64,000 nt of DNA from assembly GCA_947462335.1 (NCBI GenBank), contig OX381721.1:3968001-4032000 (forward strand), in the 5' to 3' direction. The notes under the pieces are model-generated. The model did not search any database. It was not told the origin of the DNA and saw only the letters and a list, made by a program, of their open reading frames with translations. Source of the stretch: Harmothoe impar. Lineage: Eukaryota > Annelida > Polychaeta > Phyllodocida > Polynoidae. Both the position numbers and the translations under genes were made by a program. Positions 18,409 to 30,120 of the stretch are shown in pieces (the stretch's first letter is position 1; every line of letters starts with the position of its first letter).

Positions 18409-20273
18409 ACTGTAAAAAATAGATGTACTTTTTACAGATTCACTCTGTAAAATTTAACGCTGATTCACCGTTATTTGGAATACAATGAAGCATCGTAAAT
18501 ACCAGCCATTTCACAGTGGATCCTTGTTAAATGCTAACCTGGTTTGGATTACAATGATTCAACGTAAATTCATCTTCTAATGTCAAATCCCAGATGGAGC
18601 CACATATAGTGGATCCTGCCATAGATAGTAGGCCTGGTTTGTAAGAAGATTTTTCTGGAGAATGTGAGCCCTTGAAGTGGAGTATACACGTTGAAATAAT
18701 GGTAATTTTCAATTTATCTATATGTTTGACAATTTAACAATTCAATCTTGTGATAGGTTTGACAAAATACCATGATCACTTGATAATATCCAGAAGAAAG
18801 TAGCGGTATGGATCTATACACCTATTTTGTGGTAACATACTATGCATATAACCAGGTCGGAGACGTGACCAAGAAATGACCCTGTTCCCATTTCTATTCT
18901 CAGCATTACTTCCAGACGCGTCATCATTTTTGTCCCTTTCCCTTGTACTACATGTACTCTACACTACACGGGGTGCCCAGCCCCCCCTCCCCTCCATCCA
19001 GCTTTCACACTCAGCAGCAGTGTACACGTGAGGGGTGGAGGGAGGGGGGGGCGTCCCGCTTTAGCGTTACTTCAATTCCTCAAATTCCGTAATTTACGGA
19101 CAAGTTGCATGTCACAAACACTGGCGTAACTTTTCTTCTATGCGTCTCGTCAATGTCTAACTTGGTTTACATATGTATGCATGTGTTCTGCATTAGTATA
19201 AAAAATTCCAGGTTTATATCTTATATATTTATCATTTTAGGACACATTTAGTGGACACATACACCCACTTTTACGGGCCTCCTTGAGGGGGGGCACGACC
19301 ATTGCCAGTGCTGCCCGGTCTTCCCCTCTATTATATGGGGTGGCAGAGGTGTGAGGGGCGGTCTCATGTCCCCTTGCAAACCCCTAAAGAGTAAATAAAA
19401 TGAGGTGAAGTCCCGAAAGGGTTAATGATAGCATGGGGTATAGTATTTTATCTCGCTGATGGTGGGGCTGGGCACTTTGGTAATGCTGAGTTTGTATGTG
19501 GTTTCTGGAGTGTGCTGCGGCCGTGGGGGAAGCAGGCTACACTAGGGGTGGAGGGCCCAGTGAAAATAAAATGTGTGATTTCTCAATAACCAAAAATCCC
19601 CTTGCAATATAAGAGATTGCATCTTGCAGAGAATTTGATAAACTATAAACTAGGTAGGGTTTTAAATTTAGGACTTTAAGAAGAAAAATCGGAAATCAGT
19701 TTAAATCACAGTATAGAAATAGCACTACTACACCATCATTTGACCATGCCCAGATCTAAGGTCGGGGTCAAGTGTGTCTCCGTCCACTCTTTCGGTGCAG
19801 TCCCGGACCTGATAACTCTGGAAACTCTGCCTTGTATCAATCCTATAGAGTAAAACCTCTTGTATAGGCCATGGCTAGTATTCAAGTCAGATCGCCAGTG
19901 TGGCATATAGGATTAGGACAAAGTTGAAGTATGGCTCATCAATAAGTTTTTAGATGTATACCAGTTGTATACTGCAGTAACTAAAGTCACCATAATCAGA
20001 CTCCCTGTGAGGATTATAGAATATTCCCAAAGTCTGTAATAGCACTAGCAATAACGCTGAATCTCTGTATATTTAAATACTCTGAATCTATTAATGGTGA
20101 TTCGACATGAAATTAACGGTGATTCAACGCAAAATAAACAGTGATTCAACATAAAATGAACAGTGATTCTATGTAAAATTGACGGTAAACGTCACGGTTA
20201 AAAAAAACAGTGAAAGTTATGTCCCAAAAGTTGCCGGAGATTCACCGTTATTTTGACGACATTTTTTTACAGT
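18409..20273. mobile_element. Non-autonomous element with ACTGTAAAAAA ends
   Basis: Left ACTGTAAAAAA and right TTTTTTTACAGT are inverted. Just inside both ends, and scattered through 20085-20260, are short phrases such as GATTCACCGTTA and GTGATTCAAC. A relative occupies 24211-25110. No transposase frame was found in 1.9 kb. The middle (about 18700-20000) is otherwise featureless and may include unrelated insertions. Confidence 0.5.
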
Positions 20274-22840
20274 GTACCTTACTATAGAAGTGTTTAAAAA
20301 AACGGACACAATAAGTGTTTAGATGAGTGTTTAGGATCTAACATTTTTACAGTGCAGGTTGATGTGGTCACTCACAAAGAAATAAAACCCTTTTTACTTC
20401 ATGATGTTATTTGGTCTGAATGTGATGTATTGATATCAAAGTTAGTACATCCGATGTGTCGGACAAAAAAAATTGCTTCCCTAAAAATGAGGTCCCCCGC
20501 CCCTCCATTGAAAATACACTAGAAAGCCCATGGTTATGGGGACATTGGATCTCTTTGTGGCCTATTAAAACCCATTGCTAATATTCAATCCTTGTGGCCT
20601 ATTGACACCTATCGCTAATATTTAATCGACCGCTGTTCTCTAAATATTATATTTTTTACAGTGTTTGGGACATGTTTTTTTTGTAAGATGTAGGATTTGA
20701 AGAAAAATCGGATATAGGACCCCCTTTAAAATATCTGAAATGGAATATTCATATATTTGTTTTTATGAACATAATTAGTAATACATAATGTGAGATAACG
20801 GAAATAGTATTAAAGCCTGCTATGGATACACTGTATACAATATGTATCCTAAATTCCTTTGACTCATGGCCATGATTGGGGGGGGGGGGGTCATCATTAA
20901 GTAATGCACGTCGTGAGAAACCCGCTTTGTTGGTTTCTGGTTAACCACAGACCACTAACCACACATTGACAACGTTATACTATGGCTGTAAACATGATCT
21001 CGTTTTTATCAGTTATTATCGTGTCAAATGCGATGATTAATGAGAGATTTTGAGATTTGGGATGTGAAGAAATTTCAGAATTGTAAAATTGCCATTATGT
21101 AGAAAAGGCGGAGGCCTAGGTTCAGCACAGGTGTCAATTCACATCATGTTATTATATCCGATTGCGTTCTTCTATTGACAGTATGTTTAGTTATTGCAAT
21201 TTGCAGATATTGTTCCATTTAAATCAAGCTGTCAACTTATATTAGTATTTCACATTTCGCTGATTCAAACAATGAGTGTGCCCATGGTTTCTTAAAACAG
21301 GAAATGCGGTTTGTCACTAAACATTACGAAAAACAATGGCTGCCCTATCTGTGGCTACTGCAGTAGCAAGTTTAAAAACAGACACAGGAGGATAAGGTGC
21401 GCTATTTGTATGTGCATGTAACGAACAATGATCGATTAGTGATTGAGTAATTACTCACCATTGGCATCCATGGCAAACTTTTGTGTTAATTACAATGATT
21501 AGTTCTGAAAAGGTGGCTGTGCCGGTTTGGAATGGTACCCACTTTGGCGCAACAGGGTCAAGTAGATATGACGTTGTTCATTCATAAAATCATGCTCAAT
21601 GTGTTGCTTTTTGTGTCAATTCAGATACTTCCCCGAACTTGAAAATGCTAAAGAAACTTTTTTAAAGAGGCAACTTTGATTACCTCAATATTGTAAAAGA
21701 AAGCGATTTAAAATTGGCACTATTTTCCTACAATTTAAAAGGTAGATAAGGCCCACCCAACATAGCGGAGGGATTATCATGAATAAATATACAAAACCAC
21801 GTAGTAGAGCCGACACAACGAACATATCACTGTCTGCGAGTATTCTCTCAGATGTGCTAGGGAATGTTCACAAATGCTATCTCCAATTCTGGGATATTTC
21901 AAGAAATGCTATCTCCAATTCTGGGATATTTCAAGACCACCCCTACCACTACCACTATTTAGGGGAAATTGGCTTATACAGACCCCAACAGCCCCCCACC
22001 GCACCCCCATCCCCATCCTATACATGTTCACATAATGTGTTCAAAGGTACATGTTGCATCTGCGGCGGTCAGGTGTAGAATAAGCTTCGAGTTGAAGCGC
22101 TGACTGCGCCTCACCTGTGGTTGGCAGCACCCTCTGGTGAGTGTTCCTGTAACCAAATGTCATTTCAATCCTGCCACCTGGACACAGCCAAGCTAATTAG
22201 GCTGGATATCAGGCTCCCATGTATACCCCACAACAGTTTAACCCACAACTGGGGGAGGTTATTGAGAGGGTAAAAAAACATGTAGCTTAGAAAAGTCGCA
22301 TTTATTTGGTCTAGAGAAATGTTCTAGTATTTTAGTCCTGATTTAAGCAACCTAGCCATCAACATAATACCCAAGGACTCTGGCCAGTTAAAATCGAAAT
22401 TAGTCTCATGTGTCATTGCTAAATAACAACTTTTATTAAACGTGAAGTGACAATCTTTTCAAACATCATTTCACCAGAATAGATGGAAAATCGGCTAAAG
22501 TGACAGAAAGGGTACAAGAGAGTTGTTTCACATTTTCAGCCCAAAAGGAGATAAATGACACAAATTTTTTCACTGTTTGTCAACTTTGATCAACAGACTT
22601 GGCATCATTAAAAGTGAGATTCACTTTTTATATAAAAAGCAGAAAGGGTAGTCAGTCAGTTCATACTAACATTCTGTAATGATAAAAGTATAAGAACTCA
22701 CCTTAGTAATTATTGGTAAGTCCATGCTATGCGATGTGTCCACGTCAAAGACGTGTGTGATAAGACGCTTAATCCTCTGAGTCATATAGCTTATACCTCT
22801 AGACCATCACATGATTTGTCTTTGCACCAGTCAGGCAAGA
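20274..22840. other. Non-coding region
   Basis: Contains further ACAGTG terminus-like fragments near 20345 and 20660, a G-tract at 20879-20890, and a perfect 32-bp tandem duplication at 21872-21903/21904-21935. The 99-codon frame 21779-22078 runs through that duplication and I do not accept it. No exon was identified. Confidence 0.5.
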
Positions 22841-22843
22841 TTA

Positions 22844-23243
22844 GGCCAAAAAAAAAGGTGTGTTTCAGGCAACATGGTCAGAATGTCTAGATGGTAGGTC
22901 GGATTTTTTTTTTTTCAAAACATAGAGAGAGTACTAGGAATGAGTTGCGAATCAACAAATCAACGCACGACTCTCCAGAATGACTCCACAATTCCTCCAT
23001 TGACTAGGAATATCAAGAAGTTGTTGGATATACCTCTTCGAAAGCCATTTCCTGATGTTAATCAATTATTCAGGCCTCTGAGGTTACTGGGAGCTTGTTA
23101 TTCTTGAACGAATTAGGAAAAAATGAGGAAAAAAGTAACAAAAATTAAAAAAAAAAAATCTCAAAAAATGGGAAAAATATGCTAGGGTCGGCCCTTTTTT
23201 GAATCTAGGGTCGGGTTGCCTGAAACACACCTTTTTTTTGGCC
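22844..23243. mobile_element. Harbinger-like MITE (TTA duplication)
   Basis: Inverted termini GGCCAAAAAAAAAGGTGTG and CACACCTTTTTTTTGGCC are flanked by TTA at 22841-22843 and 23244-23246. The 3-bp TWA duplication with GGCC-starting ends fits PIF/Harbinger. Next to the ends are TTTCAGGCAACATGG and its inverse. Non-coding, 400 bp. Confidence 0.8.
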
Positions 23244-23472
23244 TTACAAGGGGGATATGTTTCTACATGTATGTATGGTCAACAAGGAGTACTATTGTAT
23301 ATAGGAAAGTATTGACAAGGTTGTATCACGACAATGGTATGTAGAAATATGAGGGCCACTTTAGAAGTGTTATCTTTCCATGCATATGTCTGAACATGTA
23401 GATTGATAACACGTGCAGGACCGCCTGACGTCTCAAGGGTTAATGTTCATTTGTCTTCACGTTGATATATAA

Positions 23473-23681
23473 GGCCAAAAAAAAAGGTGTGTTTCAGGTT
23501 ACCCGACCTAGCAAAATAGGGCCGACCCTAGAAATCCTTATCCAATTTTGAAAAAAAAAGTATATTTAAGTAACTTTGGGGCTATTTCAGAGTAAATTTG
23601 ATGGTCTACGAGTCAATGCCGTTGTCGACGAGTCAGCGCTGAAGTTTGTCAGTCAGTTTTTGGGTACTTTTTTTTTTGGCC
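23473..23681. mobile_element. Harbinger-like MITE (TAA duplication)
   Basis: Begins GGCCAAAAAAAAAGGTGTG and ends TTTTTTTTTTGGCC, flanked by TAA at 23470-23472 and 23682-23684. It shares its left 50 bases with the 22844 element but has a different right half. Confidence 0.75.
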
Positions 23682-23730
23682 TAACTATTGCCGAGCATGT
23701 AGCACTGGGAGTAACTCTCTACATGGGGCT

Positions 23731-24070
23731 GCATTAATGCATCATGACAACAGAGGGCATGATGAATGCATCATGACAACAGAGGGCATGATGAATGCAT
23801 CATGACAACAGAGGGCATGATGAATGCATCATGACAACAAAAGGCATGATGAATGCATCATGAGGGCATGATGAATGCATCATGACAACAGAGGGCATGA
23901 TGAATGCATCATGACAACAAAAGGCATGATGAATGCATCATGACAACAGAGGGCATGATGCATGCATCATGACAACAGAGGGCATGATGAATGCATCATG
24001 ACAACAAAAGGCTTGATGCATGCATCATGACAACAAAAGGCTTGATGCATGCATCATGAGGGCATGATGC
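23731..24070 (+). repeat. 29-bp minisatellite
   Basis: About eleven units of ATGATGAATGCATCATGACA with a CAGAGGGC or CAAAAGGC tail. The unit contains the palindrome TGATGCATCA-like core seen also in dispersed hairpins at 26400, 28200, 29020 and elsewhere. Some units lack the middle. Confidence 0.9.
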
Positions 24071-24111
24071 TACCATTTAAAGGGTCGATACTCCAGGTCT
24101 CTTACACGTAA

Positions 24112-25160
24112 CCCAGCTAACAAAAAAACGTTATTTTACGTTAAAATAACGTTTAAAATTTTACATAACGTTTTGGCATACTATAGAGCCTTAGAAAAAC
24201 GTTGACATATACACTGTAAAAAATATTCCGTAGAAAAAACGGAGAATCACTGGCATCAATGGGAGCCGGGAAACCCACGTTTTTTTTTAGGGAATTCCGT
24301 TTTTGGAAGTCACCATTTTTTAAGTGAATTCCGTTTTTGGAAGTCACCATAATTTTTATGGAATTTCACTGTTTTATTATGCTTTAGACAAGAACAATTA
24401 ATTAGCTATCATAATGAGTTTGAGGCTGCATTATTGACCTGTTGTGATTACCCCCCCCCCTCCTTTTGTAATTTAGCACTTATTATCACTTATATCATTG
24501 TCCAGTTCATTATAATTAAGAATACTATCCATTTTAGTTCCATGATGACATCTTGTGCCCGGACTTCATAATTATTATGAAGTAGCACATATAATGCCCC
24601 ACAGCACTTAATAATCACAATTCATGAGCAAACATTACTCTAGAATTGCTATAGAACATCTACTACAGTGCTGAGCATATTTTTTTTTTTTATTGTCACA
24701 AGATGGGTGTCTATGGTATTACAATTACTGCTCGGTGTCCCATACAATTAACTCTTTTATCAATTGTGAATATTTCATCAAATTTAAATTACATCTGTAT
24801 ATCTATGTTATAATCAATTGAGATATTGAAAAATATTAGCATATTAGCACACTTATATTGCTTTATAATCTAGAACCATCAGAAAACTCAACTGAGAAAC
24901 TAGGCTGCCACCTGGTAGGAAAAGATGGAACTACCTGTAAAACAGAGTTTCACTGTAAAAGAGAAAACAGAGTTTCACTGCAATCATTTACGGAAGTTCA
25001 CTGTAAAATAGATGAGATTTACAGTGATTCACTGTAAACAAGAAAATGGTGATGCACTGTCAAATTTAACTGAGATTCTCCGTGAATTCAAGGGAATTTT
25101 TTTACAGTGTAGCGTTGTATAACGTTATAAAATGGTGTATAACGTTATTTGTTTACTGGG
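24112..25160. mobile_element. Element with CCCAGTAAACAAA ends, interrupted
   Basis: Left CCCAGCTAACAAAAAAACG and right CGTTATTTGTTTACTGGG are inverted, with several further AACGTTAT phrases inside. It is split by the element at 24211-25110. Confidence 0.55.
24211..25110. mobile_element. Nested element with ACACTGTAAAAAA ends
   Basis: ACACTGTAAAAAATATTCC at the left and GGGAATTTTTTTACAGTGT at the right are inverted. Internal GTTTCACTGTAAAA and GAATTCCGTTTTTGGAAGT phrases are repeated. It lies inside the 24112-25160 element, so it is younger than that one. No ORF. Confidence 0.6.
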
Positions 25161-25388
25161 AAGACTAAAAGATCTGACGATGTCATACTTTGGGTTTGAA
25201 GCATGTTGATCCGCATTTCTTTGTAATCTACCAACCTGAGGTATTGATATGATTGATTTTTTTTTTCTTCATTTAAGAGGGTCATTCTAAGACCAATAGC
25301 TATCTCATGCTTGGTCTAGGCCGAAATCGATATAAAGCCCCACAAGGCATCTGTATCTAATCTATGTTGGACGCCGTTATCTGTCTAA

Positions 25389-25998
25389 GGCCAAAAATGT
25401 TTGTTTTACGTTACTCGACCTTACCAAGCAAAACAAGGCAGACCCTAGAAATGTTAAGCAATCCTGAAAAGAAACACTATTTTAGGGAGTGTTTCTAAAA
25501 AATAACCACTCCCTTAGGCCATTTTGGGGGCTATTTCAGAGTTGAGTTGAGGCTCCGTGAGTGGCAGTAGCGGATCCAGGATTGTCTAGGGGGGGCCCAA
25601 ACCTGGCCAACCCGGAGGCACTATCTGTTTCGCGCGAGTGAAGTGCATTAGCTATACTAGGAGGGTTGTGGGGGCATGCCCCCCAAGAAAATTTAGTTGA
25701 TCTAGACTCGAAATGGTGCATTCTCACGCATTTTAGGACACAATATTTTAGGACTCATGATCAGCCCCCCCCCCCCCAGCATTCAGATCAGAGGCCCTCA
25801 GTCAGAGTCTTTGAATCATACTCAACAATCTCTTTATCTCTTTCCTTCTTTTCTTCTCCTTTCTTTTTTTCTCTTCTTCCCTTTTTTTTTTTTTTTTGGG
25901 GGGGGGGGGGCAAGGCCCGTCGGCCCCCCCCCCTGGATCCGCCAATGTGGGGTGGTGATCGATGAGTCAGCACTGTAGTCTGTGAGTCAATTTCTTGG
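25389..25998. mobile_element. Harbinger-like MITE carrying a second insertion
   Basis: TAA then GGCCAAAAATG at the left. The right part (GATGAGTCAGCACTG, then GTGAGTCAATTTCTTGGTAC) matches the right half of the 23473 element, but the terminal GGCC is lost. It is interrupted by a segment with inverted GCGGATCCAGG ends at about 25566-25946. Confidence 0.5.
25566..25946. mobile_element. Element with GCGGATCCAGG ends
   Basis: CAGTAGCGGATCCAGG at the left and CCTGGATCCGCCAATG at the right are inverted. Internal pyrimidine and poly-G tracts explain the spurious frames here. Possibly hAT-type by its CAGT terminus; no duplication is clear. Confidence 0.5.
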
Positions 25999-26196
25999 TA
26001 CCGTAAATTCTCACGTATAACCCGCACCCCAACTTTGGGAGTAGTCTATAACCCGCAATTGGAGTATGAAAATTCCAATATTAGTACTATCTTATACTTT
26101 CAAAAACCTTCGTATTACCCGCACATAGACTTTGGGAATATTGTATAACCCGCATTAGAGATTTGCTTCGCGTATAACCCGCGGGTTATACAGTAC
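25999..26196. mobile_element. MITE with TACCGTA ends
   Basis: TACCGTAAATTCTCACGTAT, with GTATAACCCGC phrases repeated four times inside, ends in an inverted ATACAGTACC. It belongs to the group of TACCGTA-ended elements that includes 36981 and 39242. Confidence 0.5.
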
Positions 26197-26566
26197 CTGT
26201 GAAAGTTGAAAAAAGAAGAATGCGACCAACCTGCCCTAGATTCTTTAGACCATGAAACTTACACCAAGGGTCGGGATGATACACCAATGCAGCACCGGCG
26301 AGTAACTCGCCAGGGTTGTAATAATCCTTTAAGGGTTTAAGACCCCATGGTGCTTTAATGAAATAGATCTGTACTTTCACGTCATGATGCATGAATGCAG
26401 CCCTGGCGCTTATGCTCACTAGGGCTGCATGAATGCATCATGACGACCCTTTGAACAGTGTTAGTGGCCCGACCCCTTCCACGACGCTTGAACAAAGCAC
26501 TCGCGAGTAGACATTGCACGGCTGCAGTCATGCATCATGACGACAGAGGGCATGATGCATTAAATA

Positions 26567-26786
26567 GGGAGTGATCATTTTTTAACAACAGGGGGGGGGG
26601 GTGGTTTTCTGCATGGAGCATGCACATTTTTTTTCACCCCCCCCCCCCAGTCAACGGGTTGACATTTTTTACCCCCCCCCCTACGGGTCGGAAATCGGCG
26701 GTTTCAGGTAACAGGGATAAAATTTGCCCCCCCCCCCTCAAACCAATCCCCCCCCCCCCCTCTGTTGATAAAAAATTATCACTCCC
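26567..26786. mobile_element. MITE with GGGAGTGATNATTTTTT ends
   Basis: GGGAGTGATCATTTTTTAAC and GTTGATAAAAAATTATCACTCCC are inverted. The interior is C/G homopolymer-rich. Related elements with GGGAGTGTTCATTTATTA ends are at 29646, 56687 and 60717. Confidence 0.65.
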
Positions 26787-27094
26787 TAAATTAGTATGAA
26801 AACGTTAGCCTTTCTTGATGCATGGGTCTGTAGTGGGCGGGATGGGACGGGAGCATCCATAGCAGTTTACTCGTGACTTTCTTCCCTGAACACTGTTAAC
26901 GTATTTTATTTCACACTGTACATATTTTCGCGGATTTCAATGTACAGAGCATACCTTAGAGAGCAAAGATTTATCCAATGTAGTCATATAACTAACATAT
27001 TTCAAAATCTGCGAAAATATCTACATTTAAAGCATCAGGAAATAAGTTCACCCAATATTATAATGCCGATACTATACTACTAAAATCACCATGA

Positions 27095-27327
27095 GGCCAA
27101 AAAAAGAGAGGTTTGTTTCAGGTAACATGGATAGAAATTGTTTTTGATTATTCTTTTTTTTTTTTTTTAAACATGAAAGTACTAGCCGGCCTCTCCGAAG
27201 ACCCTAAAATTGACAAAAAAAATAAAGGTAAACATACAGAAATTTCTTCAAAATTGCATAAAAAACGTAGGGTCGGGCATGTTTTTATTGGGTCGGTCGG
27301 GTGACCAGAAACCTCTTTTTTTTGGCC
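27095..27327. mobile_element. Harbinger-like MITE
   Basis: GGCCAAAAAAAGAGAGGTTTG at the left and AACCTCTTTTTTTTGGCC at the right. Flanks are TGA (left) and TAA (right), so the duplication has mutated or the ends are not original. Confidence 0.6.
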
Positions 27328-27514
27328 TAATGATGTGTATCACACAGGAGCGAAATAGGAACAAACTTAAATCACAGTCAGTTGTATTTGATGTTGTCAA
27401 TGAAAACGCTGAAACAAAACTCAACTCAGTATTTTTTTCTTCAAAATAAAGACATAAGCACAGGGGGCAGGGGGGGGGGTACATTTTAGAGATAGCACTA
27501 AATGGTTGACATAA

Positions 27515-27897
27515 GGCCACACCAAAAAAAAGTGTTGGTCAATGGATTTCACTTTTAGTAAAATGGTGCGAGCGAGCGAAATTTATTATTTATTTTTTTT
27601 AAAGAATATTTTTTGTCGATGGATTTTGCCGGTGGAAAAGTGGAGCGAGCGACAATTTTTTTTTTTTTACCCAGCCTCCGACAAAGAGTTCTTGGTGGAC
27701 CCCCAACATAAAAAGTTATTGGTTGATCTGGGGTAATTACTGAAAGAAAAATTTGAAAAAAAAAAAAGATTCTCAATTTTGAAAAAAAATGAGGCAAGCG
27801 AAATCCAATGACAATTTGTTTTTCAAAAAAAATAAATTTCCATTTCAGAAAATAAGGTGCGCGAAATCCATTGACCAACTTTTTTTTTGGTCTGGCC
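27515..27897. mobile_element. Harbinger-like insertion with two empty sites
   Basis: Ends GGCCACACCAAAAAAAAG and CTTTTTTTTTGGTCTGGCC, flanked by TAA at 27512-27514 and 27898-27900. Units 2 and 3 lack it: there the site reads GACATAAATG (about 40753) and GACATAAAGG (about 54869). Inside, TGGTCAATGGATTTC and its inverse extend the terminal repeats. The poly-T tracts explain the spurious frames. Confidence 0.85.
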
Positions 27898-28021
27898 TAA
27901 AGGTAAGAAACCATTCATACAAGTTCCGGTCCTTTAGTATATATACTAAACAGAATCGCATGGCGAATCCATGTGTGTACTTGATGTATTATAATTGTAT
28001 TTATCAAAATCATTTATGGAC

Positions 28022-28280
28022 ATAAATACTCTAATTTAAAGACGCATGTCGCTAAAAGATGACATTTGTCGTCATAATGCACCAATGAAGCCCCGGCGAC
28101 CCTAGCCGGTACTGTATTGTTGCATCATGCTGACCCTACGGGAGAGTCTCAACCCCATAGGGTCGGCATGATGATTGAATGCAGCCCTGGCATGATAATC
28201 ACCAAGGCTGGATTCATGCATCATGACGACTTATGTCATCCTTAGCGACACGTGTCCTTAAATTAGAGTATTTTTGTCAG
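28022..28280. mobile_element. MITE with ATACTCTAATTTAA ends
   Basis: ATACTCTAATTTAAAGACGC, then GTCGCTAAAAGATGACATT, is mirrored at the right end. The middle carries the palindromic phrases GCATGATG and GAATGCAGCC, plus GACCCTA/TAGGGTC. Intact in unit 3 (about 54995-55255); unit 2 (about 40880-41030) has lost the right half. Confidence 0.65.
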
Positions 28281-28379
28281 TAAATGAAGAGTTAAATATA
28301 CAATGAAAATGTGAAGCCGAGTCTGTCCCTGAGATTGATTTTATTCATGATACACAGACACATATTACAAGTACATGAT

Positions 28380-28680
28380 ACAGGGTTCCCACACAAATTT
28401 CAGATTGAAATTCCATGACATTTCCATGACATTCAATAACAAAAATCTAAATTTCATATGACATTTTTCACCTTTTTGTTGGGGGTTAGGGTGCTTGGGC
28501 TTCTAAAATTTAGAAAGCAAATGGTACATTCCCAAGAGATTTTGTGATATTAATTCTATTATTTTCGTTTTCCATGACATTCCATGACACACAGCAAGTT
28601 TTAACAAAATTCCATGACATTCCATGACAGCATTTGAATTCCATGACATTCCATGACATTCCATGACACATGGGAACCCT
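28380..28680. mobile_element. hAT-like MITE with CAGGGTTCCCA ends
   Basis: CAGGGTTCCCACAC at the left and ATGGGAACCCTG at the right are inverted, with many TTCCATGACAT phrases between. Units 2 and 3 lack it (GATACTATACC at about 41132 and 55350). A fragment of the same family is at about 44470-44550. Confidence 0.6.
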
Positions 28681-29230
28681 GAATTACTATACCAATCCAT
28701 AATTCCATAGCCACTAGTTCATATATCTATATCTATAACAGGCTTTATCCTAAAGCTCATTTGTGAGAAATTACTTTCCTCCTTAAAACTAGATAAAAAT
28801 GAATATTTTCAGCTACAAATCATTTGTAGAAACTCCTCACTAAACTGTACATGTCAATCCTTTAAGGCAGCATAATACTGACTTAATTTTCTTATTCATA
28901 TAAATTTATTGTTGTTTCCGTCATGAAGAACCACTGAAGCTCTGGAGAATAACTCGCTGGCGCTGTGTCGGAGCATCATGCTGACCCTTTGTGAGTGTAT
29001 CGACCCCCATAGGGTTGGTATGATGCATGAATGCAGCCCTGGCAAGTTACTCACCGGGGCTGCATTCATGAATCAAAAGAACAATAGGGTAAAGTGCATT
29101 AAAGAATTATGCCTTACCTAAACGCTTAACCCTATACTACATACCACCAGTAATTGCTTGCAATAAATTGCTTTTTTAATCTTACTTTTTAATCAATAAA
29201 CAAACAACTGTTCCTCTAGGTATCCCTGTG

Positions 29231-29534
29231 TCAGGCGGGAGGGTGAGTGGTGGGTGTGATGGCGTGGCCGGCTGTTCCGTCGTGTGCTGCCACCCCCAGG
29301 TGTGAGTCAGGCGGGAGGGTGAGTGGTGGGTGTGATGGCGTGGCCGGCTGTTCCGTCGTGTGCTGCCACCCCCAGGTGTGAGTCAGGCGGGAGGGTGAGT
29401 GGTGGGTGTGATGGCGTGGCCGGCTGTTCCGTCGTGTGCTGCCACCCCCAGGTGTGAGTCAGGCGGGAGGGTGTGTGGTGGGTGTGATGGCGTGGCCGGC
29501 TGTTCCGTCGTGTGCTGCCACCCCCAGGTGTGAG
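29231..29534. repeat. 76-bp minisatellite, four units (unit 1)
   Basis: Four nearly identical 76-bp repeats beginning TCAGGCGGGAGGGTG. The copy nearest 29534 is the one read as coding at the end of the terminal exon; the other three lie downstream of the stop, in the presumed 3' UTR. Confidence 0.95.
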
Positions 29535-29609
29535 TTGGTGAGGATGTCACAGGGGGGTAGGGAGGTCAGGGCGTGGAGGATGTGGGGCACACCCAGCTCC
29601 TCACACGGC
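29459..29609 (-). CDS. Terminal coding exon, gene copy A
   Basis: On the minus strand the acceptor CTATTTCAG precedes 151 coding bases ending in TGA at 29459-29461. The first base completes a Lys codon with the AA at the end of the exon at 30759-30823. The peptide starts PCEELGVPHILHALTSLPP, continues CDILTNSHLGV, then enters the 76-bp repeat (AAHDGTAGHAITPTT, then HPPA and stop). The stop codon is thus supplied by the minisatellite. Further downstream ATTAAA occurs twice (about 29184-29205), a possible variant poly(A) signal. The ILHAL then DILTN helix-like pattern could suit a histone-fold-type partner domain, but this is a weak guess and I leave the gene unnamed. Confidence 0.65.
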
Positions 29610-29645
29610 CTGAAATAGACAATGGTTCACTTAATGAACCTTTAA

Positions 29646-29890
29646 GGGACTGTTCATTTATTAATAAAAGAGGGTGAGATTCCCCCCCTCGAGAGAGAGC
29701 GTGGAACGTCTTGCGCCCCCCCACCGGTGAAATTTTTTGCCCCCCCCCCTCTTGAACTATAGTGATGCGCTGGCTTTTTTTTGCTAAAAAGGGGCTTAAA
29801 TTTTTACGCCCCCCTTCAAGAGGAAAGGAAATTGGTACGCCCCCCCCCCCAAACCCCTTCCCCCCATGTAACTAATAAATGAACACTCCC
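29646..29890. mobile_element. MITE with GGGANTGTTCATTTATTA ends
   Basis: GGGACTGTTCATTTATTA and TAATAAATGAACACTCCC are inverted and flanked by TAA (29643-29645 and 29891-29893). The same insertion is at the same place in unit 3 (56687-56946), so it predates that duplication. The interior is C-rich homopolymer sequence. Confidence 0.75.
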
Positions 29891-29893
29891 TAA

Positions 29894-30120
29894 GGGCAGC
29901 ATAATGCATCATGCCATTGGTCGTCATGATGCTTGAATTCCGCCCTGGCCAGTAACTTGCCAGTGCTGCATTCAAGCATCATGCCGACCCTTTGGGGTTG
30001 AGACACTCCTGAAGGGTCGGCATGATGCACCTATGCAGCACCATCGAGTTACTCGCCGGGACTGCATTGGTGCATCATGACGACAAATGTAATCTTTTAG
30101 CAACATGCGTCATTAAAGGG
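29894..30120. repeat. Compound palindromic repeat
   Basis: Consecutive hairpins: TGATGCTTGAATTC against GCATTCAAGCATCA; GACCCTTTGGGG and AAGGGTCGGCATGATG; and TGATGCACCTATGCAG against CTGCATTGGTGCATCA. Repeated in unit 3 at 56950-57175 and, as variants, at 28022, 28960, 34590, 41720 and 55900. Non-coding, MITE-like. Confidence 0.6.

Noticed and set aside
21779..22078. 99-residue ORF
   Set aside because: Passes through a 32-bp tandem duplication, no start context, no splice signals and no recognisable domain.
23731..24070. CRISPR array
   Set aside because: Units are direct tandem repeats with no unique spacers; the same holds for 32330-34010 and 51300-52640.
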